From: Pseudomonas entomophila
GTDB lineage: Bacteria > Pseudomonadota > Gammaproteobacteria > Pseudomonadales > Pseudomonadaceae
Length of the DNA stretch: 64,000 nt
Direction of reading: 5' to 3'
Assembly (NCBI RefSeq): GCF_018417595.1
Contig: NZ_CP070982.1
Location: 4,949,001-5,013,000 of the forward strand
Position 1 is the first letter of the stretch; the number at the start of each line of letters is the position of its first letter. A model generated the notes under the pieces. The model saw only the letters and a program-made list of their open reading frames with translations. It had not been told where the DNA came from and did not search any database. The position numbers were made by a program, and so were the translations under genes. Below are positions 26,576 through 35,632 of this stretch, in pieces.

Positions 26576-26866
26576 TCAACACCCCAAAAAATCTGACACC
26601 TTGACCGATAACTCTTCAACACAAAAATCTATAGCATCAGACAGACTGTCAAAATCCCTGCGCAAATAAGTTATATATAAATCAGTGGCATCCTCATATT
26701 TATCCAAGTAATGATCAAAACCTACACTAAAGCCAAAATCAGAAACCCTCAGGAAAAGCTCTTTCTTTATAAGCTCTCCCCCCTCCATATACTCTGCATT
26801 AATCCATATGCACCCCTTACTTCTAAGGCGAGCATTTATCTCTCTCAAAGTACTTGTCTCAACCAT
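26576..26866 (-). CDS. Putative immunity protein for the Rhs toxin
   Basis: 96-residue acidic, soluble protein without recognised family (LRSKGCIWINAEYMEGGELI; DSLSDAIDFCVEELSVKVSD). It starts 8 bp after the rhs stop; an AGGAGG SD overlaps the rhs TAG, so translation is coupled. AT content is far above that of the neighbouring core genes, typical for exchanged immunity modules. Position directly downstream of the toxin tip is the main evidence. After its TGA the frame stays open for 49 more codons to 26429. Confidence 0.7.
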   Translation of the reverse strand: MVETSTLREINARLRSKGCIWINAEYMEGGELIKKELFLRVSDFGFSVGFDHYLDKYEDATDLYITYLRRDFDSLSDAIDFCVEELSVKVSDFLGC

Positions 26867-26874
26867 GCACCCTC

Positions 26875-29800
26875 CTATTTCCGCGGACAGCTAGTGCGGC
26901 GCTCTACGAATATATCAGCTCTCTTCCCCTCAGGTGTAATGACGTTCACGTGGGGGATAGTTTTATGTGGATGACCGTCCGGCAGAGATTCGTGCCCATA
27001 GAGAACACCGGTGGCAGGGTTAATTTTAAAGTCCATATGGTAAGACGCCAGACCTGATCCATTTTGACGATTCGATTTGAACGACGCCTTGTCTCTTGCA
27101 GTTTTACTTGGATCCTTATCACCCGCCCCAGCAGACTTTTGAGCGCCAGGGAAGGCTCCGAACAGAACTGCTGATGCATCCTTGAACGAGCATACCGTAA
27201 CACTGCGACCCGCTCTCAGTTCAACAACTGCTTTAGCAATTGACTGGGGAGACAGCCCTAACGGGTCGGTCCATTGTGTTGGATTGAATGCATAAGCATA
27301 GACGTTTAAACCTCCAATAAAGCTGATGGGATCTTTACCAATGAAACGACCATTAGCAGCGTCATAGTAACGATACCGGTTGTAGTGCAACCCCGTCTCG
27401 TGATCGTGATACTGCCCCTGGAAGCGCAGCGGGCTGCCTAGTCCGTGCTGCCTGGCCCAGTCCGAGCGCTCTTCTTTGACTTCACCCCAGGCCTTGTACT
27501 GCCCGGCCCAAGCGACATTGCCTTGCTCATCGGTCAGCTCCATCGGCGTGCCAAGGTGGTCGCAGTGGTACCAGGCAATCGCGTCGAATGCCTGTGGTTT
27601 CACCTCGGTGTGCCACAACGGATCCTGATCGAAGTCGTATTCGCGCTGGCTCCAGTCCGGTTGCTTGTGCAGGCGGATCGGGCTGTTGCGCAGGGCTTGG
27701 GCGACCGGCACGAAACTGTTTGGCTCGTACAGGTAATGCACGGTGCGCCCGGTGTCGCCCTCGTCGCGTGGCGGTGAGCTTTCCCAGGCCAAGGTGTCGC
27801 CATCCCAGCCGAACAGGGTGAAGCCACAGCCAAGTTCGCGTTGCCGCTTGGCCCGTTGCAACTGGTTCCAGCCGGTGCCCGCTTCCGGGCGATCCCAGAA
27901 ATGCGCCACCGAATGCTTGTGCAGACGACGACCCAAGGCGTCATAGCTGTAGTCGACCTTGAGCTGGTCATCGTTGTAAGAGGTCAGCCGATCAAACAGG
28001 TCCCAGGTGAAATGGGCGTGGGAGCCGTTGTGCAGGCGGTGAATCAGGTTGCCGCGTTCATCATATTTGTAGTGGGTGCCGGCATACTCGCGCAGCAGGT
28101 TATCCATCAGCTTGTTGCGGCGTGGATCGGCTTCCAGCGGGCGGTTCAGCTCCTGGGTCTTCTGGTCCAGCAGGTTGCCCGCCGGGTCGAAAGCGAAGGT
28201 TTCCACACCCAGGCGGCTGGTGGCCTGCAGCAGGCGACCGACTGGATCGTACTGGTACTCCAACGGGCCACGACGGCTGTCCTGGATATTGGTGAGCTGA
28301 CTCGCGGCATCGTAGCGATACTGACGCTTGAGCAGCGTGGACTGGCCATCATGGCTGCCCAGCAGCTGTTCCTGCAAACGCCCGACCGGATCCCACGCCT
28401 GGGTTTGCATCAGTTTATTGCCCTGGTGCCGCACCACCTCGCGGTGCAGGTCATCGCGCTCGTAGGCCAGCATCTCGTGCTGATCGAGGGTCATGCCGAG
28501 CAGGTGGCCGCTGCCGTAGGTCAGCCAGCTGACTTTGTGACCGTCCGGACGAATCGTTGCAGTACGTTGGTTGAGCGCGTCGTACTCGTGCTGCCACACC
28601 GCAACCATCGGCGTGCCGGTGGCCAGGTAGTGCTGGTGCTCGCGGGTCAGGTTGCCCGCTTCGTCACGGAACCATTGCAGCTTGCTGGCGGCGTTGGTGG
28701 CCTGGATCAGCTTGCCGTTGCCGTCGTAGGCAAAGGTTTCGGTCTGGCTCTGATCGCCCAGGCGGGCGGTACGCTCGGCCAACCGGCCCATCCGGTCAAG
28801 GCGCAATTCGATACGGCGTTGGCCGACCTGAGTGCTCGCCAATCGACCGGTGTGCGGGTCGTACTGATAGCGGGTGACCAGGCCATCGAAACCGGTTTCT
28901 TGCAGCAGCCGGCCGACCGGGTCGTAGAGGAAGTTGGCCTTGCTCTCGTTTTCGTTTTCCAACCCGATCAAGCGGCCGAGCTTGTCCCAGCGGTAGCGCA
29001 GGGTATGTTCTGCCGCATCGACGCGCTCGGCCAGCAGGCCAACCGCGTTGTAGGTCCAGGTGGTGCAGCGGTCGAGCGCATCGACATGCGCCAACAGGCG
29101 GCCTTCGGCGTCGCGCTCGAAGTGTTCTGCGGTCTTGTCGGGGTGGATGACCTTGGCCAGTTGGCCAGCCTTGTATTCATAGGCGGTCTTGTTCCCCGCC
29201 GCATCGGCGAACTCGCTCAGTTGGCCGAAGGCGTTGTACGTCCACTGGCTGGTCTTGCCGGAGCAGTCGGTGTACTCAAGCAACTGCCCGGCGTCGTTGT
29301 AGGCAAGTTTCTTCTCATTGCCGATAGCATCCTTGATCGCCTTGACCAACCCGGCCGGGGTGTAGGCGAACTCGGTCTTGTTGCCCAGAGGGTCGACGGT
29401 CTCGACCAGGTTGCCGCGCTCGTCGTAATCACGCAGCCACAGCCCGCCCTCGGCATCACGGATCTTGATCAACTGGTCGTGGTCGTCATAGGCGTAGTGC
29501 ACCACGCTGTGGTCGGCACGGATGTGCTTGAGCAGGTTGCTGCGTTCGTCGTAGGCGAAGCGATCCTGGCTGCCGTCGGGGTGGACGTGGCGGATGATGT
29601 TCTTGCGATCATCGCGGAACAGCCATTCGGAATTACCGTCCGGATGCTTGATGCGGTAGGTGTAGCCGAGGATGTCGTAATAGTGCTTTGTCTGCTGGCC
29701 GTGGGCGTCGGTCACGGTGGTCAGGCGGATGTGCTTGTCCCATTGCAGGCGTGTTTCGAAGCTGCCGTCGTCGGCCCACTCGCGGATGGCTTTGGCATGC

Positions 29801-31563
29801 GCCCCCGAGCCGTCCCATTCGAGGTTGAAACCGCGCTGGGTGCGGTCGGTGTAACGGGTCACCAGGTGATGCTGGTACTGGTAGTGCCAGGCGGCGCCGT
29901 GCTCGTCCTGGGCGATGACCAGGTCGCCCTGGTCGTCGTAGTGATAGGCGCACAGCTGGCGCAGCGGCTTGCCGTCGACCACCTGCCACAGGCCCTGGAT
30001 ATGCCCATGGTCGTCGAGCAGCGTGCCCAATTGCAGGTGCACCTTGGTCGGGTCGTTGTCCTCGTAGGTGTTGATATCGGACAACACCGGTCGGCCGTTG
30101 AAATGATGCTCGTAGTGCAGCATCGCGCCAGCGCCGCTGCGCAGGACGATATGAACCAGATAGAACCGATCCCCGACGCGCTCGTAGGTTTCACGCCGCT
30201 CCAGCCCTCGGGTGAGGATGATCTGGGTCTCTGTGGTGCGCACCAGGCCACGGTATTCGATCGGGTCATAGTGCGGCTTGCCCTGTTTGGGCATCGGGTA
30301 CGGGTGGCTACGGCCGTCGACATCGTGGAATACCAGGCCATCGTCCACAACATCGATGCAGGTGGTGAACTCGGTCAGCCAACGGGCGCCCAGGCTGCTG
30401 TCGTCGAGTTCTGCCAGCCGTGAGTTGTAGGTCCGCGCCCAAGTGACCGGGAATGGCCCAGGCAGGCTGAAGTCGACGTGCTGCAGCGTCTCACAACCAA
30501 GGGCAAAGTTGATGTCGCGTTTGGTGCCGGTACAACTGCCGTTCTTACAGCTGTTGGCCGCATTCTTTGGCGGTGCTTCCTCGCGCTGGGTTTCAAGCTT
30601 GCCTTGCGTGGCTTGGTGCTGTGCGGTACTGGTGGAGTTGGGCTTGATGTTGGTGTTCACCAGCTGCGGATTGCGCCTGCGCCACAGTGCCACGCTGCCG
30701 GCCAGGATCAGGCGCAGCGCCTCAATCGAGTGCGGGTTGCTGGCAGAACCTAGCTTGAGGATCTCGCTTTTGATCTGAGGTGCCAGCACCCGCAATTTGG
30801 CGACTTGCTTGTGGCCGTAGACCTTGGCCTCTTCACTGATCGTCGCGCTGGCGGCCATGTTGGCCATGCCCTTGCCGGCCGCCTTGTAGGCGCTCCAGGC
30901 CGCGTCGAAGATGTTGTCGATACTGGCCAGAGGGTCATGCAGAAGCTGGTCGGCCGCCTTGCTCGCTTTCTTGCCTGCCTCGCCGAGGTCTTTGCCGCTA
31001 TTGAGGTTGGCATCGATCAAGGCATCCAGGCCGTTGCAGATCTCGTTGAGTATTTCTTCGCCCTTGCCACCCGCCGCCGTCAGGGTTTTCTTGAGCTTGC
31101 CTTCGGCTTGGCTGACGAAGTCATCCAGGCTACCGACGATGTCGGCGTTCAGGTGCCCGGCAATGATCTCGATCAGCGCGTCACCGAGGATCTGCTTGCC
31201 TTCCTGGCGCACCATGAACAGCATCGGCCGCAGGCTCATGCGCGCGGCCGCCATGTTCGGCGGAATAGGTACCACGCCGATCAGGTTGATGCCCAAGCTG
31301 ACCCAGTCCCACGGGTCGGGCTTTTTACTTTCAGCGAGGGTGACGATATCGCCCAGGGCGTCGACCAGGGCGATGATGTTACCCACCACCGGCAAGGCAC
31401 CCGCGACGTTCTTGATGCGCTCGAGGGTGACATAGCCATCGCTGACGTCGCGCAGCCAGGCATCGAATACCGCAGCACCACGGCCGACGTCTTCGATGTG
31501 GATTTCGTTCAGGGGAACGATGGCGACTTCGCGGCCACCGGGTTGGGAAGTCTGTTCGGTCAT
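26875..31563 (-). CDS. rhs: Rhs polymorphic toxin delivered by T6SS
   Basis: 1,562 residues. Residues 1-300 are a hydrophobic N-terminal region (VAGALPVVGNIIALVDALGD; WDWVSLGINLIGVVPIPPNM) without a PAAR motif; a Cys-containing linker (SCKNGSCTGT) precedes DUF6531 (about 348-430; RDINFALGCETLQHVDFSLP). YD repeats run from about 480 to 1330. The Rhs core (GLHYNRYRYYDAANGRFIGK, then DPISFIGGLNVYAYA) ends with the cleavage motif QWTDPLGLS at about 1438. The last 124 residues are the variable toxin (YHMDFKINPATGVLYGHESL, GHPHKTIPHVNV), rich in His/Asp; it may be a nuclease of the type-24 polymorphic-toxin kind, low certainty. The ATG overlaps the vgrG stop (ATGA). Confidence 0.92.
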   Translation of the reverse strand: MTEQTSQPGGREVAIVPLNEIHIEDVGRGAAVFDAWLRDVSDGYVTLERIKNVAGALPVVGNIIALVDALGDIVTLAESKKPDPWDWVSLGINLIGVVPIPPNMAAARMSLRPMLFMVRQEGKQILGDALIEIIAGHLNADIVGSLDDFVSQAEGKLKKTLTAAGGKGEEILNEICNGLDALIDANLNSGKDLGEAGKKASKAADQLLHDPLASIDNIFDAAWSAYKAAGKGMANMAASATISEEAKVYGHKQVAKLRVLAPQIKSEILKLGSASNPHSIEALRLILAGSVALWRRRNPQLVNTNIKPNSTSTAQHQATQGKLETQREEAPPKNAANSCKNGSCTGTKRDINFALGCETLQHVDFSLPGPFPVTWARTYNSRLAELDDSSLGARWLTEFTTCIDVVDDGLVFHDVDGRSHPYPMPKQGKPHYDPIEYRGLVRTTETQIILTRGLERRETYERVGDRFYLVHIVLRSGAGAMLHYEHHFNGRPVLSDINTYEDNDPTKVHLQLGTLLDDHGHIQGLWQVVDGKPLRQLCAYHYDDQGDLVIAQDEHGAAWHYQYQHHLVTRYTDRTQRGFNLEWDGSGAHAKAIREWADDGSFETRLQWDKHIRLTTVTDAHGQQTKHYYDILGYTYRIKHPDGNSEWLFRDDRKNIIRHVHPDGSQDRFAYDERSNLLKHIRADHSVVHYAYDDHDQLIKIRDAEGGLWLRDYDERGNLVETVDPLGNKTEFAYTPAGLVKAIKDAIGNEKKLAYNDAGQLLEYTDCSGKTSQWTYNAFGQLSEFADAAGNKTAYEYKAGQLAKVIHPDKTAEHFERDAEGRLLAHVDALDRCTTWTYNAVGLLAERVDAAEHTLRYRWDKLGRLIGLENENESKANFLYDPVGRLLQETGFDGLVTRYQYDPHTGRLASTQVGQRRIELRLDRMGRLAERTARLGDQSQTETFAYDGNGKLIQATNAASKLQWFRDEAGNLTREHQHYLATGTPMVAVWQHEYDALNQRTATIRPDGHKVSWLTYGSGHLLGMTLDQHEMLAYERDDLHREVVRHQGNKLMQTQAWDPVGRLQEQLLGSHDGQSTLLKRQYRYDAASQLTNIQDSRRGPLEYQYDPVGRLLQATSRLGVETFAFDPAGNLLDQKTQELNRPLEADPRRNKLMDNLLREYAGTHYKYDERGNLIHRLHNGSHAHFTWDLFDRLTSYNDDQLKVDYSYDALGRRLHKHSVAHFWDRPEAGTGWNQLQRAKRQRELGCGFTLFGWDGDTLAWESSPPRDEGDTGRTVHYLYEPNSFVPVAQALRNSPIRLHKQPDWSQREYDFDQDPLWHTEVKPQAFDAIAWYHCDHLGTPMELTDEQGNVAWAGQYKAWGEVKEERSDWARQHGLGSPLRFQGQYHDHETGLHYNRYRYYDAANGRFIGKDPISFIGGLNVYAYAFNPTQWTDPLGLSPQSIAKAVVELRAGRSVTVCSFKDASAVLFGAFPGAQKSAGAGDKDPSKTARDKASFKSNRQNGSGLASYHMDFKINPATGVLYGHESLPDGHPHKTIPHVNVITPEGKRADIFVERRTSCPRK

Positions 31564-34535
31564 GAAATCAGCTCGCCTGGCATCAGGTCAGTCAGGGTGT
31601 TCAGGTTCGGTGCCTTGAAGGCGGGGAGTTTGGGTGGCGCCGGCAGCTTCGGCAGGCTGGCCATGCCCCCCTGCACGACGGCACCGGCCTTGCCCGCGAC
31701 GCCCAGGGTGCTGGAGGCGGCAGGCAGTGCCGAACTGGCGGCGCTCGCCAGTTGCGGCAGGCCGGCGACGCCGCCTTTCAGCGCGCCTTGCACCTGCTGC
31801 ACACCCTGCAGCGCGCTCTGCCCGGTCTTGAGCAGGCTCATGCCGCTCTTGGCCGCGTCCATGCCACTGCTGGCCAGTTGCTTGATCGTGCCCATCGCCG
31901 CGCCACTGCCATCAGGCGTGAGCGTGTCGATCATCGAATCGAGCATCGAGGGCGCGCCCTCTTCAGTCATGGGCAGCTTCAGCCATGGAGCACCTTTGAC
32001 GAAGCTGCCCAGGCTCCAGGTGTCAGCCGTGTCGAGGCCGAACGCCGCCGTGGCCGGCCCGGGCGCGGCGCCGGACACGGCGTTGAAGCCCTGCCCGTCC
32101 AGCGAGCCCTTGAGCACCGTGCCCAGGGCGTCGGTGACTTCGTAGTCGCCGGCCTTGATGCCCTTGGTGTTGGCGTACAGGTTGAACAGCTCCAGCGCGC
32201 CTTTGCCGGGCTTCGGTGGCTCGGGGAAGGTGCCGGCCATGCTCGCCGCGCCGATGTGGGCGAACTGCGCCGCATGGGCGGTGTAGTTGGCGCTGGTGAC
32301 GTGGGTGATGCCGCTGGCGTTGTAGGTGGTGGCACTGCCGCCGCCCTGCACCACCAGTTCGGTCTTGGCCTTGAGGATGATGCGGTCGGCGTTGGCGGTG
32401 ATGTCCAGCTTGGCCAGCAGGTTGATGCTGTCCTTCAGGGCGCGGATGTCGATGTCGCCGGAGGCCGACACCAGCTTCCAGCCCAGGCTCTGCACGAAGA
32501 AGCGCATGCCCTGGCTGGCACTGGCCAGCAGGCGTTTGCCGATCGACATACTGGTGTGGCCGGTACTGCTCAGCGCCAGGTGGCTGCCGCTGGTGAGGTG
32601 GTTCGGGCCGGGAGTGGTCAGGGCGATACCGGCCGGGCTCGACACGACCAGGTGCGGCTGGGTGAATTCGGCGAACTCGTTCTTGGTCAGGTCGCCCGGG
32701 CCGCTGCCGAGGATGCCCATGTGCTGCTTGTGCAGGTCCTTGGCCACGGCGTCCTGGTCGCCCGGTTCCTGGGCCTGCATCTGCTTGGCCAGCTCCGCCA
32801 AGCTGTCCTGCTGCTCGCTGGCGGTGGCCAGGCGTTCGGCGGTTTCCGGCAAGTCCTTGTGGTGCTTGGCTTCGTTGGAGCGGGGTTCAGTGGTGATCAG
32901 CAGGCCACCGGCCGCGCGCACCGCGCCGTGGCGGTCGGTGCGCAGCTCGAAGCCTTCGCCGCGAGGCGCGCCGCCACTCGGGCGTGGGTGGGTGAGGTAA
33001 CCGAGGTTCAGCGCACTGGCGCCGTGGTCACTGCGCAGGGCGATGCTGATTTCGCTGGTGGTGTCGTCGATGCGCAGTTCGTTGCCGCGGCTACCCTTGT
33101 ATTCCTTGCTCTTGATCGTCGCCAGGGTTTTCAGGTCGGGCAGCTTGTAGTGCGGCATGTTCACGCCGTGGTACAGGCAGCCGGTCACCAGCGGCTGGTC
33201 GGGATCACCTTCGAGGAAGCTGACCAGCACTTCCATGCCCACCCGGGGCAGTTGCAGGCCGGCGATGCCCTGCCCGGCCCAGCTGCTGGCCACGCGCATC
33301 CACACGCTGGACTTGTCGTCCGAGCGGCCTTCGCGGTCCCAGAAGAACTGCACCTTGATACGGCCGTACTCGTCGCAGTAGATCTCCTCGCCGGCCGGGC
33401 CGCTGACCACCGCGCGCTGCTCGCCCAGCACCTTGGGTTTCGGGTGGTTCAGCGGCGGGCGGTACGGTTGCTCCCACGGGGTGACCACGAAGAAGTTGCG
33501 GTAGCCCTGCTGGAAGCCGTCGAAGCGTGGGTCGATGTCGCTGGTGATGGCTTCTTCCAGCACCTGCGGCTGGCGGCCCTGGTGCTGGATTTCGGTGAGC
33601 AGCCAGAGGTCGTTCCAGCTGGCGTTGGGATGGCTCGCGAGGGTCAGGAAATGCCCGCTGGCCAGCAGTGGCTGGTCACTGTCGCCGCTCGCCTGGCGGT
33701 AATCGCTGCGGTGGCGTTCCAGGGCGCGATTGGCCAGGTGCTTACCGCGTGGGCGGTCGAGGAAGCGCCCGGGGTAGTCGTAGTCTTCCAGGGCCGGCTC
33801 GTCATGACTGTCGGCCTCGCCTTCGAGCTGGATCAGCGGCTTCTTGAAGTCGTAGTCGCGGCGGGTGACGCTGCTGGTGCGGGTTTCCAGGCGCAGGGCG
33901 AAGCGCTTGATCATCGGCGTGTCGGCGACCAGCCCGGAGTCGTGCTGGAACTGCACCGGGGCCAGTTTCGGGAACACCGTCTGGTCATCGCCGAACACCA
34001 GCTGGTGGCCGTCGGCGCTGTGGCGGAAGTGGTAGTGGATGCCTTCTTCTTCGCACAGGCGCTGGATGAACTGCAGGTTGGACTCGTCGTACTGCACGCA
34101 GTACTCGCGCTGCGGGTACGTCGCGCCCAACTGGAATTGGTAGGCGTTGGCGAGGATGCCGTGTTCCTCGAGCACCTGGGCGATGATCTCCTGCACGGTC
34201 TTGTGCTGGAACATACGCTGGTTGATGCGGTGGGCCAGGTAGGCCAGTTGCGGGCGCAGAGTCACCTGGTAGCGGGTCAGGCGCTTGCCGGCCTCGCCTT
34301 GCGCGGCGCGGTAGATCAGGCCGTGCAGGCCGCGGCCGTCGTCACCGAGCTGGAGGAACGCGGGCTTGTGCAGCAGGCTCTCCAGGTCCCGCGAGGGGTG
34401 CTCGCTGACCAGTTCCAGGTCGATGGCATAAGGTTGGCTGATGGCCTCCTTGCCGTCGAAGGCAAGCACCTGGAAGTCGTGCTCCAGGCCGTCGATGTGC
34501 AGGCTGAAATGGGTCTGGTTCGCGGCGGCAAACAT
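31560..34535 (-). CDS. vgrG: VgrG (TssI) T6SS spike protein with C-terminal extension
   Basis: 991 residues. gp27-like N-terminal part (about 1-370; LQFIQRLCEEEGIHYHFRHS), gp5 OB-fold (about 380-455; YCDEYGRIKVQFFWDREG; VGMEVLVSFLEGDPDQPLVT), needle and DUF2345 region (about 645-760). It then carries an extension (GKGALELFNLYANTKGIKAG at about 770), transthyretin-like in appearance, and an Ala/Gly-rich hydrophobic tail to 991. Extensions of this sort carry cargo; here the cargo would be the Rhs encoded by the overlapping gene. AGAGGGA precedes the ATG. Orphan: no tss structural genes are in the window. Confidence 0.93.
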   Translation of the reverse strand: MFAAANQTHFSLHIDGLEHDFQVLAFDGKEAISQPYAIDLELVSEHPSRDLESLLHKPAFLQLGDDGRGLHGLIYRAAQGEAGKRLTRYQVTLRPQLAYLAHRINQRMFQHKTVQEIIAQVLEEHGILANAYQFQLGATYPQREYCVQYDESNLQFIQRLCEEEGIHYHFRHSADGHQLVFGDDQTVFPKLAPVQFQHDSGLVADTPMIKRFALRLETRTSSVTRRDYDFKKPLIQLEGEADSHDEPALEDYDYPGRFLDRPRGKHLANRALERHRSDYRQASGDSDQPLLASGHFLTLASHPNASWNDLWLLTEIQHQGRQPQVLEEAITSDIDPRFDGFQQGYRNFFVVTPWEQPYRPPLNHPKPKVLGEQRAVVSGPAGEEIYCDEYGRIKVQFFWDREGRSDDKSSVWMRVASSWAGQGIAGLQLPRVGMEVLVSFLEGDPDQPLVTGCLYHGVNMPHYKLPDLKTLATIKSKEYKGSRGNELRIDDTTSEISIALRSDHGASALNLGYLTHPRPSGGAPRGEGFELRTDRHGAVRAAGGLLITTEPRSNEAKHHKDLPETAERLATASEQQDSLAELAKQMQAQEPGDQDAVAKDLHKQHMGILGSGPGDLTKNEFAEFTQPHLVVSSPAGIALTTPGPNHLTSGSHLALSSTGHTSMSIGKRLLASASQGMRFFVQSLGWKLVSASGDIDIRALKDSINLLAKLDITANADRIILKAKTELVVQGGGSATTYNASGITHVTSANYTAHAAQFAHIGAASMAGTFPEPPKPGKGALELFNLYANTKGIKAGDYEVTDALGTVLKGSLDGQGFNAVSGAAPGPATAAFGLDTADTWSLGSFVKGAPWLKLPMTEEGAPSMLDSMIDTLTPDGSGAAMGTIKQLASSGMDAAKSGMSLLKTGQSALQGVQQVQGALKGGVAGLPQLASAASSALPAASSTLGVAGKAGAVVQGGMASLPKLPAPPKLPAFKAPNLNTLTDLMPGELIS

Positions 34536-34578
34536 CCCTGTCCCTCTGTTGCGAAAATTCGATGGTCAAAACGACCGC

Positions 34579-34604
34579 AGCCCGCGGCGCGAACGCGGCG
34601 GGCT
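34579..34604 (-). terminator. Hairpin between hcp and vgrG (partial terminator/attenuator)
   Basis: In the minus-strand RNA, AGCCCGCCGCG-UUCG-CGCCGCGGGCU forms an 11-bp stem with one mismatch and a UUCG loop, followed shortly by GUUUU. It lies in the 85-bp gap between hcp and vgrG and could lower vgrG-rhs expression relative to hcp, or protect the hcp mRNA end. Confidence 0.5.
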
Positions 34605-34620
34605 ACGGTGGAGTCCAGGC

Positions 34621-35139
34621 TTAGCCTGCGACTGGCGCGCGCCAGTCGTCGGAACCGGAAGTACCGGACACTTCGTGGGTCCAGGTGATCTTGCGGTAGG
34701 TGAAGTGCACGTCTTCCAGGTGGGTGAAGTGGGCGTTGCCCGGGTCCTGGCAGTTGTGCATGTAGTCCTTGATGTCGACGATGATCGCGTCTTCCAGGAC
34801 GGTGGTGTAGTAGTGCTCCTGAGTGCCCTGGGCCGAGGTGCGGTACCACTTGATCTCGACCTTGGTCATGCGCTCGCCCGAGGTCAGGGCGGCCAGCAGC
34901 AGCGGCGAAGCCTTGTCGAAGACCTTGGTGATCTTCACCGGCTTGTGCACGCGCTGGCCGGTCGGCTGGCCGGACTGCGGGTCACGCGGGATGATCACTT
35001 CGTGTTCGAAGCCCTGGACCATGACCTGGTCTTCGTGGCCTTCCTGGTAGGTGTTGCCCACCGAGTCGGCGGTGAATGCGCCGGCAGTGATCAGACCTTG
35101 TTTTTCGCCGGTGACGGCCATGTAGGCGGGAGTTGCCAT
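34621..35139 (-). CDS. hcp: Hcp (TssD) T6SS tube protein
   Basis: 172 residues, secreted hexameric ring protein that forms the T6SS inner tube. Sequence such as TPAYMAVTGEKQGLITAGAF, TADSVGNTYQEGHEDQVMVQ and HYYTTVLEDAIIVDIKDYMH matches, from memory, the Hcp of the P. aeruginosa H2-T6SS nearly throughout, including length. SD AAGGAGAG precedes the ATG. First gene of hcp-vgrG-rhs-immunity. H2-type hcp genes are known to be sigma-54 dependent, which fits the promoter found upstream. Confidence 0.96.
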   Translation of the reverse strand: MATPAYMAVTGEKQGLITAGAFTADSVGNTYQEGHEDQVMVQGFEHEVIIPRDPQSGQPTGQRVHKPVKITKVFDKASPLLLAALTSGERMTKVEIKWYRTSAQGTQEHYYTTVLEDAIIVDIKDYMHNCQDPGNAHFTHLEDVHFTYRKITWTHEVSGTSGSDDWRAPVAG

Positions 35140-35205
35140 GTGTTGCTCTCCTTGCTGGATAAGTGCCTGTTCTGGCAGGAAATTGCCAGTTGGCTAGCAA
35201 GAGAG

Positions 35206-35224
35206 TTATCAAAAGTCGTGCCAG
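35206..35224 (-). promoter_or_regulatory. Sigma-54 (RpoN) promoter-like site of hcp
   Basis: Reverse strand reads CTGGCACGACTTTTGATAA, against consensus TGGCACG-N4-TTGCW: the -24 block is perfect and only the -12 GC is changed to GA. It lies about 67 bp before the hcp ATG, leaving a leader of about 55 nt. Confidence 0.6.
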
Positions 35225-35306
35225 AAAATATTTTCATAGTATTTTCAGTGACTTATAAGAACTAAGCATCCATTTGAATGCCTTCGGAAGAAAAAACCAT
35301 CCAAAA

Positions 35307-35433
35307 GTTGCGCAACTTTTTGCGCAGTGGTGGCAAAAAGTTGCGCAGTTGGCTGTAGACCATGGTGCATAAGGCCTACATCAATGTATTCACACACTTA
35401 TCCACATTTGAGTGCGCAACTTCTTGCGCAGTT
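35307..35433. promoter_or_regulatory. Tandem TTGCGCA repeats, candidate enhancer (UAS) for a sigma-54 activator
   Basis: Two direct copies of a 20-bp unit: TTGCGCAACTTTTTGCGCAG at 35308-35327 and GTGCGCAACTTCTTGCGCAG at 35412-35431 (18 of 20 identical), plus a half unit GTTGCGCAGTTGG at 35340. They lie about 85-225 bp upstream of the sigma-54-like promoter, the usual range for enhancer-binding proteins. The rest of the 493-bp gap 35140-35632 shows no gene. Confidence 0.5.
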
Positions 35434-35632
35434 GACCCAAGGGTCAGAAATAGAAATTCCCGCCATGATCAAGGTCATGCCACTGTGCTTTTGCAACAGG
35501 AAATTTATTTTCAAAAGGGGGTTGAATTCGCTCCGCGGTTGCCTGACCTTAGAGTCAAGAGGCAAAGAAATACCAACGGCCTCAAGGGCCTAGGCACGCC
35601 TCCCTGCGAGCAAGCTGAATAAGGATTGAATC

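Noticed and set aside
31752-34688. 978-codon open frame antisense to vgrG
   Set aside because: Shadow frame of vgrG; the opposite strand has all VgrG domains.
35398-35406. Perfect DnaA box TTATCCACA upstream of hcp
   Set aside because: Single box without neighbours, AT-rich unwinding region or replication genes; no sign of an origin.
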